Source of the DNA: Phytophthora sp. 'mugwort'
Taxonomy: Eukaryota; Oomycota; Peronosporomycetes; Peronosporales; Peronosporaceae
DNA length: 64,000 nt
Direction of reading: 5' to 3'
Assembly (NCBI GenBank): GCA_033558025.1
Contig: JAUCEF010000002.1
Location: 2,914,001-2,978,000, forward strand
The translations under genes were made by a program, and so were the position numbers. The notes under the pieces are model-generated. The model made no database searches. It was not told the DNA's origin and saw only the letters and a list, made by a program, of their open reading frames with translations. Shown one piece after another: positions 45,486 to 55,859 of this stretch (its first letter is position 1; each line of letters opens with the position of its first letter).

Positions 45486-46629
45486 ATGAGTGATATGCGG
45501 CTCTTCATCTACCGCAATGAGGCCGGCTCCGAGGGCAAGGTTGGCAGACAAAGGCCAGCTGCGTTGAGAACCAGGGGCTAATGATGCTCTTAATTGTAAA
45601 TGCCATTGTTGCGCAAAGGTGATGAACCTCAAATCCAAGGACAACATCGCGCGACTTAAGAAGGTGGCGAGCAAGAAGCTGGGCTTGCGCGCCAAAAGGT
45701 TGTTCCTCGCGAGCGGCGCCGAGATCTCGGATGTGGACGAGCTGCAGAACAACGACACCCTCTACGTCTCCCAAGGCGAGGCGTTTTACAAGTCACTGGG
45801 TACGGGGTCTGATTGTTTTGTGCAGAAGGGAAGGACGGGGCCTGATGGGTATTTCTCTCCCTTTATTAACAGGTCCTGCAAACGGACAGGAGACCTTCCA
45901 CATGTCGGTACTAGGCTCGGGTGGTGTAGGCAAGAGCGCACTCACGCTGCGCTTCGTGAGAGACTATTTCGTCAAAGACTGGGATCCGACCATCGAGGAC
46001 GCGTACAGGAAAGCTATTACGGTGGACGATGGACTTTGCATGCTGGAGATCCTGGATACTGCAGGACAGGATGTACGCCGTCATGGTCTAGAGTCGTCTT
46101 CTATTGATAAGCTCGATTTCTTACTTCGTTTTTGCATGGGTGTCCAGGACTTCGAGTCGCTGCGAGGGCAGTGGATGATGGACAAGGATGGCTACGTTTT
46201 TGTGTATAGTATGGACTCGCGGATCTCGCTTCATGTACGTACAGCTCACTCAGTTCTGCTTGACATTGAATTGATACGTTTGTCATGGTCATCATGAAGG
46301 TAAGACGAGCTGACATGGTCACCTGCTGTGCTGTTTTCTAGGAGTTGCAACCGTTCTTCGATTTACATCTCCAGATCAATGAGAGCCGCCGTCCGCTGCC
46401 GCCTATTATCCTCGTGGCTAACAAGAAAGACGTAGTGGACCGTGATCCAAGCAAGTGCCAAGTGAGCACGGAGGAAGGTCGACGGATAGCACATTCCTAC
46501 AACGCGCGCTACATAGAGACGAGTGCGTTGACAGGAGCGAATGTGACGGCAGTTTTCGAGACGTTTGTGCGCGAGGTGCGCCGGAAGAAAGTACCCAAGC
46601 AAAAGAAGAGCTCGTGCTCTATTCTGTAG
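45486..46629 (+). CDS. Ras-like small GTPase with N-terminal beta-grasp-like domain (269 aa, five exons)
   Basis: Exons 45486-45539, 45619-45799, 45873-46072, 46148-46234 and 46342-46629, with consistent phases and GT-AG borders. Residues 4-80 (MRLFIYRNEAG, LKKVASKKLGL, ISDVDELQNNDTLYVSQGEA) resemble a doublecortin- or KHA-type ubiquitin-like fold placed before the GTPase. The G domain is complete: GSGGVGKS (93-100), DPTIEDAY switch I, LDTAGQ with the catalytic Gln near 144, NKKD and ETSA. It ends in a basic stretch and CSIL, a CaaX box whose final Leu favours geranylgeranylation, so membrane-anchored. By switch sequence it is of Ras/Rap type. Upstream regulators unknown. Confidence 0.9.
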
Positions 46630-47039
46630 CGATACTGGAAGGTTGCGGAGCGTGCAAGACGAGAAAAGGAGGTCGTCTGTCGGTGTGTACGCCCAGATTG
46701 TCGGTCATAAACGCCGACGAACAGCAGTGGTGTGCCAGTATAGACGCTACTATTAGTAAATAGACAGTAGCAGGATGGGGGCAAGGAGGCTGCGGCGACG
46801 AACATCGCGGCAAGAACTGGAGCGGGTGGAGCAGGAGTGCATTATAGTGAGCAGGGCTACATGACGGCCAGCACCAGCACATGGTGCTCGCCAATGTGAA
46901 TTTTCATTTTTGACATAACATTGTGATTGCTGCATAAAATACGCGCAACATAAGAGCAACTTAACCTCTTAAATATCCCAGCTAGGTTTAAAATTCAAAC
47001 CCGCGCGCCTTCGTAGTTAAGAAAGGCACCCGAGGCAGC
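46630..47039. other. spacer between Ras-like and INCENP-like genes
   Basis: 410 bp with no further gene; must contain the terminator of one gene and the promoter of the next. Confidence 0.4.
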
Positions 47040-50000
47040 ATGGGCGACGCCGTGCGGCACGTGCGCGGTGTCCTGCAGAGCCTGGCGCGCGAGAACTGGT
47101 TGGCAGTGGAGGAGAAGCATGCGAGCAACCTATCGCGGCTGCGGGATGAACTGGCGCAGATCTCGCTCTCACTGGCCCTTAAGGCGCGCTTCGGGCCTCA
47201 GCCGCTGGTCGTACAGACCCCTTTTCCCAGGTAAACCACGGTTTTACGGCTCATTCAAAGGTATAATGTCATAGTAGAGGCTCAGTATGTGTCCGTGCGC
47301 TGCTTAGCGGTGATTTTTCGTCCTGTAACGACGTATTTGAGGCGGCGGGACCGGCCAAGAAGAAACAGAAGATCGAGACGCGACGGGAAGACGCAGCGCC
47401 ACCTGCTGCAGCATACAAGGAGAAGCGGATGAGTACGAGGCTATCAATGCGGCTGCGTGCGGATACGAAGAACGTGGACGTTACTGGAGGACAGAAGAAG
47501 GCGAGGAAGAGAGGACGCCCTTCTGATGCGCTGCTGCGAGATCCCGGACGGCTTAAGGTGACGGAGCTGCGGTCCGAACTAAAGCAAAGAGGACTCAAAA
47601 TTAGTGGGCTGAAGGCTACGCTCTTGAACCGACTGCTGGACGCGCTAGAGGAGGAGCAGAAGGAGGATGAACACTTACAGGTGCAGGAGGTGCCAGAGGA
47701 ACAGGAGGAAGGCGCCAATGAACAGAAGGCAATTGTGATTGAGGACGACGACGAAGATGAAATTGTACGAGAAAGCATCGGCTCCAACAAGTCGCCACAC
47801 AGTTTCGTGGCGAGCCAGTCGATGTCTCCTAAAGTTACTAGAGAGAGTGAGGCGGTTCCCACAGCGGAAAATGAGGATAAGGACGAGGAGACACAGCAGA
47901 GGGCGTCACCTCAGGCAAGTGCAAGTAATGATGATGTAGTGAACGCAGGTCAATCTTCGTCATCAAAGGAAAAGCAACCAACGGCATTGGATACAGCAGA
48001 AACAATGGCAGAATCAGGTTCAGCTAATCTGAAGCAACAAGAGGTTTCTACCCAGGCGACTGGCGATCCTACTGTCCCGAGTTCAAGGCATGGCGTTGAT
48101 TTTACTGCTGCTGAAGGTGCAAAAGAGTTGACTCCCCACGATGCAATCAAGTGGATGCGGAAGTCGATGCAGATCAGCGGAAAGAGCGACTTGACGAGCC
48201 CAATAGCATGGAAAAGGAAGTCGATTCTACGGAAGACTTCATCTCTAGCGCCCAGCACTCGGACTGGTCGGAAGGTTAGTTTTGCCCCCAACGACAAGGT
48301 GGAAACGATTGTTGAGAGCTCTCAAACTGATTCCACCCAGCCTGACCCGAGCCCAGAAAAGACCCCATCGTCAAATGAAGCGCACACACCGCGAGAAGAG
48401 AGCAAACCGACTACATCTGACTCACTACCGGAAGCTGACGCGAAGCCTAAAGCCGTTAGCACACCTCTGGCTTCTTCTTCTACCGTAACCACACCAGAAG
48501 ATCCTCCGTCTCGGGTGATACCGCAATATGAAACTGAGGAGCAGCGAAGAAAGCGCGAGTTCGACGAGAATGTTCAGCGCGAGGCTCAAAAGCTGCGAGC
48601 TGCTGCGAAGCTATCTGCCCAGAAGCGGCTTGAAGAAGCTAGAGCAAGCAAGGCGTTCTGGGCGAAACGCGACCAGTTAAAGGAAAAGTTGCGAGCTTCT
48701 TCCGCCGGTGATAAACGGAAGAGCGCTCATACGCCAGTGGTGACAGCATCTGAGAAAGCAACTGATCAGGTTTCGCCATCTACTTCAACTGCGGCTGAAA
48801 GTACCTCTTCAGCTACAGATACCAAGCGACTGACGACTGCAGCATCGAAGGGTGAAACACGAACTGAGCCTGCAATTGAGATTACTCGAGAAGAATCAGA
48901 AGAATCGAAGGATCATGATTTTATGCGATCAATGACTCGCAGACAAGACGTGGAAATCATCTCGGACGTGTCATCCGCCTTCGAAAGTTTGCTGCATGAG
49001 TCTAAAGCTCTCCGATCGACGTATTCCATTGTTGAAGACAAGGAGCAAGCGGAGTGTTCGATGTCTCAACGAGCGGCAGGTAACCCGACAGCAAGGTCCA
49101 TGCCGCCCACCGTGAACATTACAAAGGAATTGGCTCAAAAACACTCAACGCGTCTGGATGTAGAAATGCCTCGGCCGGTGCAAGAACCATCCAGTTTGTC
49201 TGCAGCGACAGCACACGAGGACACGAACAAGGCTGATGTCCGGATGATGCATCCTATTGAGCCTCTTTTCACCCGCGACAGGTCGGACTCATTATCCTCG
49301 ACGGTCTCGTCAATTCCTGAGCCTTCAGTTGTGGAGAACGCTCTGAAAGCTGGCACTGCGACGGCTGCCAACGGGAATCGAAAGCCAATCGCGAATCTTG
49401 TCAGTGGACTGCACTCGTTTACGACTTTACTGGAGAAAGGAAACTCTCAAGAAAGCAACAGCGGTCGCAGCGCACCGGTGGTGAATGCATTGAAGCTTGC
49501 TGAGAGGTCTCGCGTAGCCGAGGAAAAAAAAAGAGTGGAGAAGGAGAGACGGAAGGCAGTCTTGAAGAAGAAAATGGAAGAGCACAAAAAGACTGCGGCA
49601 TTAAAGGAGAAGGCCGAGAAAGACGCTAAGGCAAAGCGAGAGCAAGCCCGTTTGCACGAACGAAAGAAGCGTGAGGCCGAACTAGCAAGAAGGCGTCAGC
49701 AGAAGCTGAAAGAGATGCGTGCAGGGCTTGAGAAGAAGCGAGCAATGCTTGCAGCTGAAAAGAAATCTGGATCCAGTGCGTCATTGGTATCTAAATCTAC
49801 GACTACAGCGACTACGGCGTCACACCAACATCATCGCGGGTTGGCAAGCGCGTCCGAAGCATCTCAGCCTACTGCAAAACCGATTTCGAAGCCAGTGAAG
49901 CCCATTTCTAAGCCAATGCCGAAACCTGTCTCCTCCAAGCCAGCTCAAGTATTGAAGCCAGCGCCAAAACTTGCGTCAAAGTCTGTGCCTAGACCTCCAA

Positions 50001-50392
50001 TGGTGTCCCCCATGCCTACGAAACATGCCCCGATAAGCCACTCGCCCGAGATCGTGAATTATGAGATGTCGGACAACGCGGAGTCCTCAGACGGCGACAG
50101 CAGTGACTCGGACACGGAGCGTCACGGGAAGAAAAAGGTGCCGAGATGGGCACAGAAGGACCACCTTAACAAGATTCTTCACGCGCAGTTTGGCAAGAAC
50201 GCCATTGATCCGTCGCCTGCAATCTTCCAGGACTTTGTGGACACGTGCAACTTGGAAGCCATTTTTGAGACGACCGATGTCCGTAAGAAGAAAAAGTTCG
50301 CGAGGCGGACTAGCAGTGGCAACTGGTTGGCTGATCGTCCAACTGCGCGGGATAAAGCTTTGTATCAACATGACATGGGGTACGATCGGTGA
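47040..50392 (+). CDS. INCENP-like chromosomal passenger protein with SAP domain (about 1101 aa)
   Basis: Exon 1 is 47040-47230; exon 2 runs from about 47278 to 50392 (the acceptor choice among nearby AGs is uncertain; intron about 47 bp). The N-terminal helix (VRGVLQSLARENWLAVEEKH) is placed like the INCENP CEN box. Then an AT-hook-like KRGRPSD (about 139) and a SAP domain (about 156-190, KVTELRSELKQRGLKISGLK). A long disordered part and a charged single helix (about 804-895) follow. The last 110 residues are an IN-box: YEMSD, VPRWAQKDHLNKIL, a NLEAIF segment and RRTSSGNW, where Aurora kinases bind and phosphorylate the TSS. Expected role: scaffold of the Aurora complex on chromosomes and the spindle. 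Confidence 0.8.
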
Positions 50393-50577
50393 AAGTAGGA
50401 GTGGAGGAGGGAGATTATGTTGTGTGTGGTGGTAACTGTACTTTTGGTGAAGTAATTATAATATTTACGAGTTGCCACAGCTTTATTCAAACAAACCTCC
50501 GAGAAGCATCGTACAGGGTACAAGGGGAAGCGCACTCAGCTTCTGCATACGTTGGTAGTGTTTGGTGTTTGGTATCG

Positions 50578-51925
50578 TTATGCGGCTTTCAGGGTTGACA
50601 CGCTACGGGAACTGCCAAGAACTGGTCGCTTTTGTTCCTTTTTGGAGCTTGAGGCGGGGAAGACAATCCCAACAGCCTTTTGACATGCTGCTGCGTCTCC
50701 CTTGAGGTTGGCAGTACGTGACAAGAACTCGTCACTTGAAGCGAAGCTGCTCGATCGACATGAACGGGTATGCATCGACGAAAAGAGAGAACCCGAAGCA
50801 CCAGTCGACGACGTGCTGCTGAACCCGTCGAAGGACCCACTTGAAGCAGGTACGCTATCTGAAGCAGTCGAAGCAAAAATCTTGAAATCACCCGACGCGT
50901 AGACGCGTAAGATGGTCTCTTCCTGTGCTAGCAGATCCATGACGTGATCCGCGAGGTTTTCCAGAGTGACTTCCATCTTTGACGCGGCAGCAACAGTGCG
51001 AGCTCGAGTGTCGAGTGCCACAATGCAGCCAAGCGCTGGACCAGCAGATTCACGAACATCAAAAAGTGGAGAAGCTCCAAAAAACTGAAACGTGGTTGGA
51101 TCGGGTGAGGAAGTTGACGGCGATGAAGTAGCAGGAGCAGGAACAGTGAACGCATTTTGAGTACTAAGTGCACGGCTGCAAATGGAGAGGAATGTGGAGT
51201 CGTGTAGAACACGTGGATGAAGTCCTTTGTGAGCGATGACCCATAAATGCTGATCCTGGACGAGAACGATGGCGCCGCCTACGCAGTCGAGATAATCCAC
51301 GAGCAACGAGCACACAGAGTGGAGCTTCTGGTTACGGTACTGGCTCACAACAACATCAAACTCCCGAGTATTCTGTGGCGGCGTAGTAGTCGGTGTAATC
51401 GACCAGGAAAACGAGCACGGGGAGAGTGGAGTTGGCGACGGTGTGCAGTCACTCATTGCCATCGTTGCGAGTGAATCAGCCGATCGACTCAAGTGCAGTC
51501 TCGGGCCCTGCGAGTCTCCTGTGAACGGCCAATTGACTTCTCCAACAAGTGTAGGCTTGGTCGTGTTCTTCTGCACACAGCGAGCGCACGTGTACGCCAA
51601 GTCGACACCTTGTTCCGGGACATCCACCAAGCAGAACCCCAGACATCGACGGCAGCAAACGTCTCCACACTGCAAGTGACAAAATATTGTAAGCACACCT
51701 TGTTACCTCAACGAACAATGTGGACGAGTATCCTCAACTTACAGCTCGACAGTGGTGTTTCCATCGAAGCAGCCCGAACTTTTTGGCGCAGATCCCGCAT
51801 CGCAGCACCTTGTCGTCTTTCCTCCACGTGGAGACTGGGACGCCGGGCACCACCTTGGGTCCCGATCTAGCCGACTGCGCACAATTGTACAACGCTGGGA
51901 AGGAGAGCGGAAGACTATCGGCCAT
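50578..51925 (-). CDS. FYVE zinc-finger protein with GAF-like region (424 aa, one intron)
   Basis: Exons 51925-51743 and 51669-50578; the 73-bp intron (GTAAGT donor, TTGCAG acceptor) splits the zinc finger between HHCRA and CGDVCC. FYVE features: WRKDD (WxxD motif), C43-x2-C46, WKHHCR with C59, the CGDVCCRRC group and CARC near 90. This finger binds PI3P on endosomes; the basic pocket is slightly reduced (D-V-C for R-V-C). Residues about 150-305 (FDVVVSQYRNQKLHSVCSLL..., ending ENLADHVMDLL) look like a GAF domain, a pairing common in oomycetes. A Ser-rich tail follows. Converges with the INCENP-like gene, 185 bp between stops. Confidence 0.82.
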
Positions 51926-52428
51926 TTTGATGCTGTGGATGACTCAAAGAGTGTCGGCGTCTCGAATTTCGCAAGGCAAATTGAGAAGTGACAATCTGGA
52001 GAGTTGAGCCGTTGCTACGTTCTGCTCGAGCGACAACGGGCTCACCATTGCTGCGTGAAGTTCCTGGCTGCTTGCGTCTTCTAAAATCGGTCGACCTGCG
52101 TTGGTCTCAACGGTCCAGTCGTTTGGTAATGTTCCCCTCGTCCGCGGACCGTTTCAAGCGTCAATGATGCAGTCACGTCCTACAAAAATCAAGTCCGGCA
52201 TGGCGTCCTGTCATAAGACTTGGCAACATTTCTTGCACGAACGGGTCAGCGTTAGTCTCGACGCAAGAACGTCTCTGGAAGTCGCGGAGAAACAGACTCT
52301 CCGCAAAACGGCTACAAATTTTTAGCTGGGCGATCGCTGCGGTGCGTCCAGAGGTTGACTGGAGGCAGCCCGCCTCTTCCCTGACGGAAGTGAGTGTGAA
52401 CCAGTTCCAGGCTTGCAGCCTAGGAATA
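51926..52428. other. divergent promoter region of FYVE gene and gene at 52512
   Basis: No gene recognised; short open frames only. Confidence 0.4.
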
Positions 52429-52445
52429 CCCCCCCCCCCCCCCCC
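52429..52445. repeat. C homopolymer, 17 nt
   Basis: Uninterrupted C run 67 nt before the ATG at 52512; the only long tract next to an intact gene. Confidence 0.88.
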
Positions 52446-52511
52446 AAGCGACTTGTTTTCAGCGAGCTGGATACGTAAACGCAGAATTCAGACGCCCTCG
52501 CTTGGAACGCT

Positions 52512-54138
52512 ATGACGGTCAGCGACGGCAGCGACAAAGACGCCGTCTCCATGCTGGTCTTGGTCGGTGACACGGAGTATGTGCTACGCGTGTCGCGAGG
52601 CCGGGTGCTGTTTAATAACCACAGTCGCGACGAGGTAAGAGGCGCGCGGCTTTACGCTGGGCGCTGCGTTGGTTCCTAACGTTGTGTCGTCTTGAAATGA
52701 ATTGTAGGCGAGTTTAGAGCAAACAATCATACTCACGCTCGAAGACAGCCACCCTGGCAGAAATTTGTCGTCTGAGGATGTGACTATCCCGATCATAGTC
52801 TCTACCCCTTCAACACCTCGCTTTGAACTGTCAGCAAGCGATGCCACCTCTTCTCCCATTGAGTGCCTACTGAGCAACAGCTCACCACGGATATACTCCA
52901 TCAAGTTCAGACGCCCGGAAGTTTGTGAGAGCGACTACGCCTGGGACAACTTCCAGGACCAACTCGTCATTCATACGAGGCTAAGTAAGCTTGTGATCCA
53001 GCTCGAAGCTTGGAAGCACGAAGTGCCAGTCTCGTTCTCGCTCGGACAAGAGAGCAGTCGACTGTTTCCAGTCTCCCTACCTGACGTGAAAAACCCGCCG
53101 TTGAGGCTCTTCAGTGCAATCGAGCGAAACGCCGACAAGAAAGACCCAAGCCAACGCCACTGTGCACCGTCTTCTAGCTTCACTGAGACTACAAAAAATC
53201 CATCTTCATTGGTCTCAAAGGAGACCAACAGCTCTGAGATCCTGTTGAAGTCTCAAACTCCGCGAGTAGAAGGATGTCCATCCCTTTCACGACCAACATC
53301 CACTGAGCGACAGTCAAGCATCTTCGTGTTATCGCATGGAAATCACGCCATTTCTCCGTCTGAAAACGTCGCCCAGCTACCGCCCCCAGTCGTGACTGCA
53401 GTGGAGTCCAAGCGCGAGGCTCGAGAAGTGATTTTGAAGCTACGAAGGCGACGAACTTTCCAGAGCAACCTAGGAAAACCGGTTGGAGCTTCTCCTAAAG
53501 CAAAAGCAGTCGCAGATTCCGACGTGTTCCCCGAGACGGTAGCTCTCGACGCGATCACGAAAGCTCATCTCGAGGAATTCAACAACCTGGTTGTCGCTGC
53601 ACGGGAAGAAGTTACAAGGGAGACTGTAAATGCAAAAACTGAGCTGGCGTATTATCAGCAGCTCCTCCAGACGCCGCCAACTCGCGAGTCTACTTCACAA
53701 GTACTTGGACCATGCACTACATCGCAGAAACTACGGATATCTGCCGCAATCAAACGGCCATCCAAACTGCCGTCACTTGTGCGACCGTCTTCAGGAATAG
53801 CACCTATACATACTTCTTCAGCTGAGTCATTGACCAACCAAGAGGTTTTTATGCTCGAACAAGCGCCGCAATTTCGTAGTTCAACTCCTCGTCAGCGAAA
53901 TTCAAGGAAGACGAAGCTCCAGTCGCTTTCGGGATCAATGGAAGGTTTTCAGCTCCAAGAACTTGCCAAGCTATCAACGTATTCAAAGGCCAAGAAGAAT
54001 ACGAAAACTCGTCAGCAGCAGCAACAACCAGCTCATAAACTTAGTGATTTTGATGACCCCGATCCCGAAGTCGATGACGCTCCTATCTTCCCGGATGATC
54101 TCTCAGGCGTCGCCACCTTGGAAGCAGATTACTATTAA
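52512..54138 (+). CDS. uncharacterised protein (517 aa, one intron)
   Basis: Exons 52512-52634 and 52708-54138; the 73-bp intron has a GTAAGA donor and TTGTAG acceptor and joins SRDE to ASLEQTIILTLED in frame, which supports this start. The first 60 residues (VSMLVLVGDTEYVLRVSRGR, then TIILTLED) form beta-strand-like sequence; residues about 125-165 (YAWDNFQDQLVIHTRLSKL...) may be another folded unit. The rest is Ser/Pro/Arg-rich and probably disordered, with a helix near 290-320 and a Gln run near 485, ending in an acidic DDPDPEVDDAPIFPDDL tail. I recognise no family. No signal peptide or membrane segment, so probably cytosolic or nuclear. Converges with the HIU hydrolase gene. Confidence 0.75.
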
Positions 54139-54510
54139 ACATACGAGCCTTGGTGAACAGCTCCCTCACTCATTCCGAAGAATTCTCCGGGGAAACGACA
54201 AAAATATTCTTCGAAATAGCTAAGACGCTGGCAAGTGCCACGACGGCAGCAAGTGAAACCGTTGACGTACAGACAGATCACTGAGGCGAACAGCGACAAT
54301 TTGGCTGCTGCCTCAGTGGATCACCTGGTCCCCAACACTACGTAGTATGCGTCTGTCGATCACGGATGCGATGCTGGGGGAAAAAAACGCTTGTTCACAC
54401 ATGTCGTAACGAGAGTCAGCACGTTTCACAAGAATACCAATCTACCATGAAAGCGCTTCGAAGACTCGATAGTAACCTTATTGATCGTAGTACCCTATGC
54501 TCTTACAGCT
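54139..54510. other. intergenic spacer
   Basis: 372 bp between convergent genes; nothing recognised. Confidence 0.4.
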
Positions 54511-54927
54511 TTAACTTCCACGATACGTTGAGTACCCGAAAGGGTTGATAAGTAGGGGCACGTGGTAGTGTTGGGTCGGATCCTTAACGAGGAACACGAT
54601 GGCCACTTCCGGGTAGAAAAATTCCGTGATCCCGTTCGCCTCGAAGTATTCTTGGGTACGAAACACCATGCGATAGGTGCCAGCTTGGAAGACCGAAGCT
54701 TCCGGCACCAAGTGGCTGCCGACACGTCCGTCGGTGTTGGTCCGTCCGTCGTTGACATGCACCCACTGACCGTTGAGAGAGTGCTGCAGCTCCACGCGAA
54801 CGTTGGCGGCCGGTCGACCGAGCGAAGTATCGAGGATGTGCGACGTCACAGGCGACTTGTAGCTCATGGTGGAATTAGCGGAGACGTGTCGGTGGATAGC
54901 GTTGATGCGGCGGGAATGGAGAGACAT
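54511..54927 (-). CDS. 5-hydroxyisourate hydrolase, transthyretin-like (138 aa)
   Basis: Complete intronless frame of normal family length. Family signatures: SPVTSHILDTSLGRPA near the N-terminus with the first catalytic His (about 30), GRTNTDGR with the catalytic Arg (about 62), HYHVPLLINPFGYSTYRGS at the C-terminus with the second catalytic His and the diagnostic YRGS ending that separates the enzyme from transthyretin. It hydrolyses 5-hydroxyisourate, the product of urate oxidase, in purine degradation. The N-terminus RINAIHRHV resembles a type-2 peroxisomal signal (R-I-x5-H-x), as in other eukaryotic versions, though the last position is Val rather than the usual Leu/Ala. No urate-pathway neighbour in this window. 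Confidence 0.93.
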   Translation of the reverse strand: MSLHSRRINAIHRHVSANSTMSYKSPVTSHILDTSLGRPAANVRVELQHSLNGQWVHVNDGRTNTDGRVGSHLVPEASVFQAGTYRMVFRTQEYFEANGITEFFYPEVAIVFLVKDPTQHYHVPLLINPFGYSTYRGS

Positions 54928-55475
54928 CCAAACGCCGGCAAGATACGAATTACAGAATTGAATTCTGAAAAACTGACGATATTAATAAAATATCGTCAGT
55001 TGAATTATCAACGACAGAAATTGGGCTCTATTACGGAATAATGTCGCTCCAACACGAATTCTGTGAATTGCACTTTTAAATCTAGAACATAATGCAAAAT
55101 GAATGCTGCCATACAGTAAATGGCAGACCTGAATGTTTCGACTGGCACCCATGCATGATAAAATGTGAGCAACCAAATTCATTATTCATTCCGGACGAGC
55201 ACCAACAAGAAGAGATTGGCCAACCACATCATGTGCGCACTTCTCTACGAGAAAGAGATTAGAGCCTTGACCGGGCAGGAAGATGAGAGAGAGTATGGGC
55301 CTTAATTAGACTGGTCCGTCATTTGCACGATCTCAAGTCGATCGCTGACTATCGTAAGGCCTACACCTATGCTACTCATGGTGTGGATTGGTATTCGCAG
55401 ACGCAATAATTCTCCCCTACAGCACGGGGCAATGGAGTGCGATGAGGGTAATGAAGGGTACTCACACGTCGCAAA
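54928..55475. other. spacer with a hairpin and one copy of a direct repeat
   Basis: Contains the hairpin AACTGACGATATT/AATATCGTCAGTT (54971-55002) near the HIU hydrolase start and, at 55179-55202, one copy of the 24-nt direct repeat whose partner is at 60290. No gene. Confidence 0.5.
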
Positions 55476-55855
55476 ATCTTTAAATTTAATTTCTATTATT
55501 TGGGCACAAAAAACGAGAAAAATCAAAACATTTTCTAAAATATTAAAAATATTGTTTCTTAAAATTTATTATAAAATTATGCCACAATTCGATCAATTTT
55601 CATTTTTTAATCAAGTTTCTTGGTTTTTATTTTTTTTTAATTTACTTTTTTTATTACTTATATTTTTTTACCTAAAATTTGTTATAATTTAAAATTTAGA
55701 AAAAAATAATTTTTGATAATAAAACAAATTTAAATTTTTATAAAACACCGTAAAACGGTATTAATTAAATTTAAAAAAAATTAATATAATTATTAATAAA
55801 GATTAATTTAATTATTAATAATTATAATTTGTTTTTAATTTTCTATTAGTATCGG
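55476..55855 (+). mobile_element. mitochondrial DNA insertion (NUMT) with atp8-like frame
   Basis: A sharply bounded block of almost pure A/T in otherwise GC-balanced DNA. At 55579 an ATG starts MPQFDQFSFFNQVSWFLFFF, the highly characteristic N-terminus of mitochondrial ATP synthase subunit 8. The frame ends at a TAA after 37 codons; sequence resembling the rest of the protein (CYNLKFRKKI) lies just beyond in a different frame, so a one-base change in a T-run broke it. The 100 bp before it and the AT-only tail after it look like mitochondrial flanking and intergenic DNA. Non-functional in the nucleus: no promoter or targeting signal. Confidence 0.78.
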
Positions 55856-55859
55856 TTCA

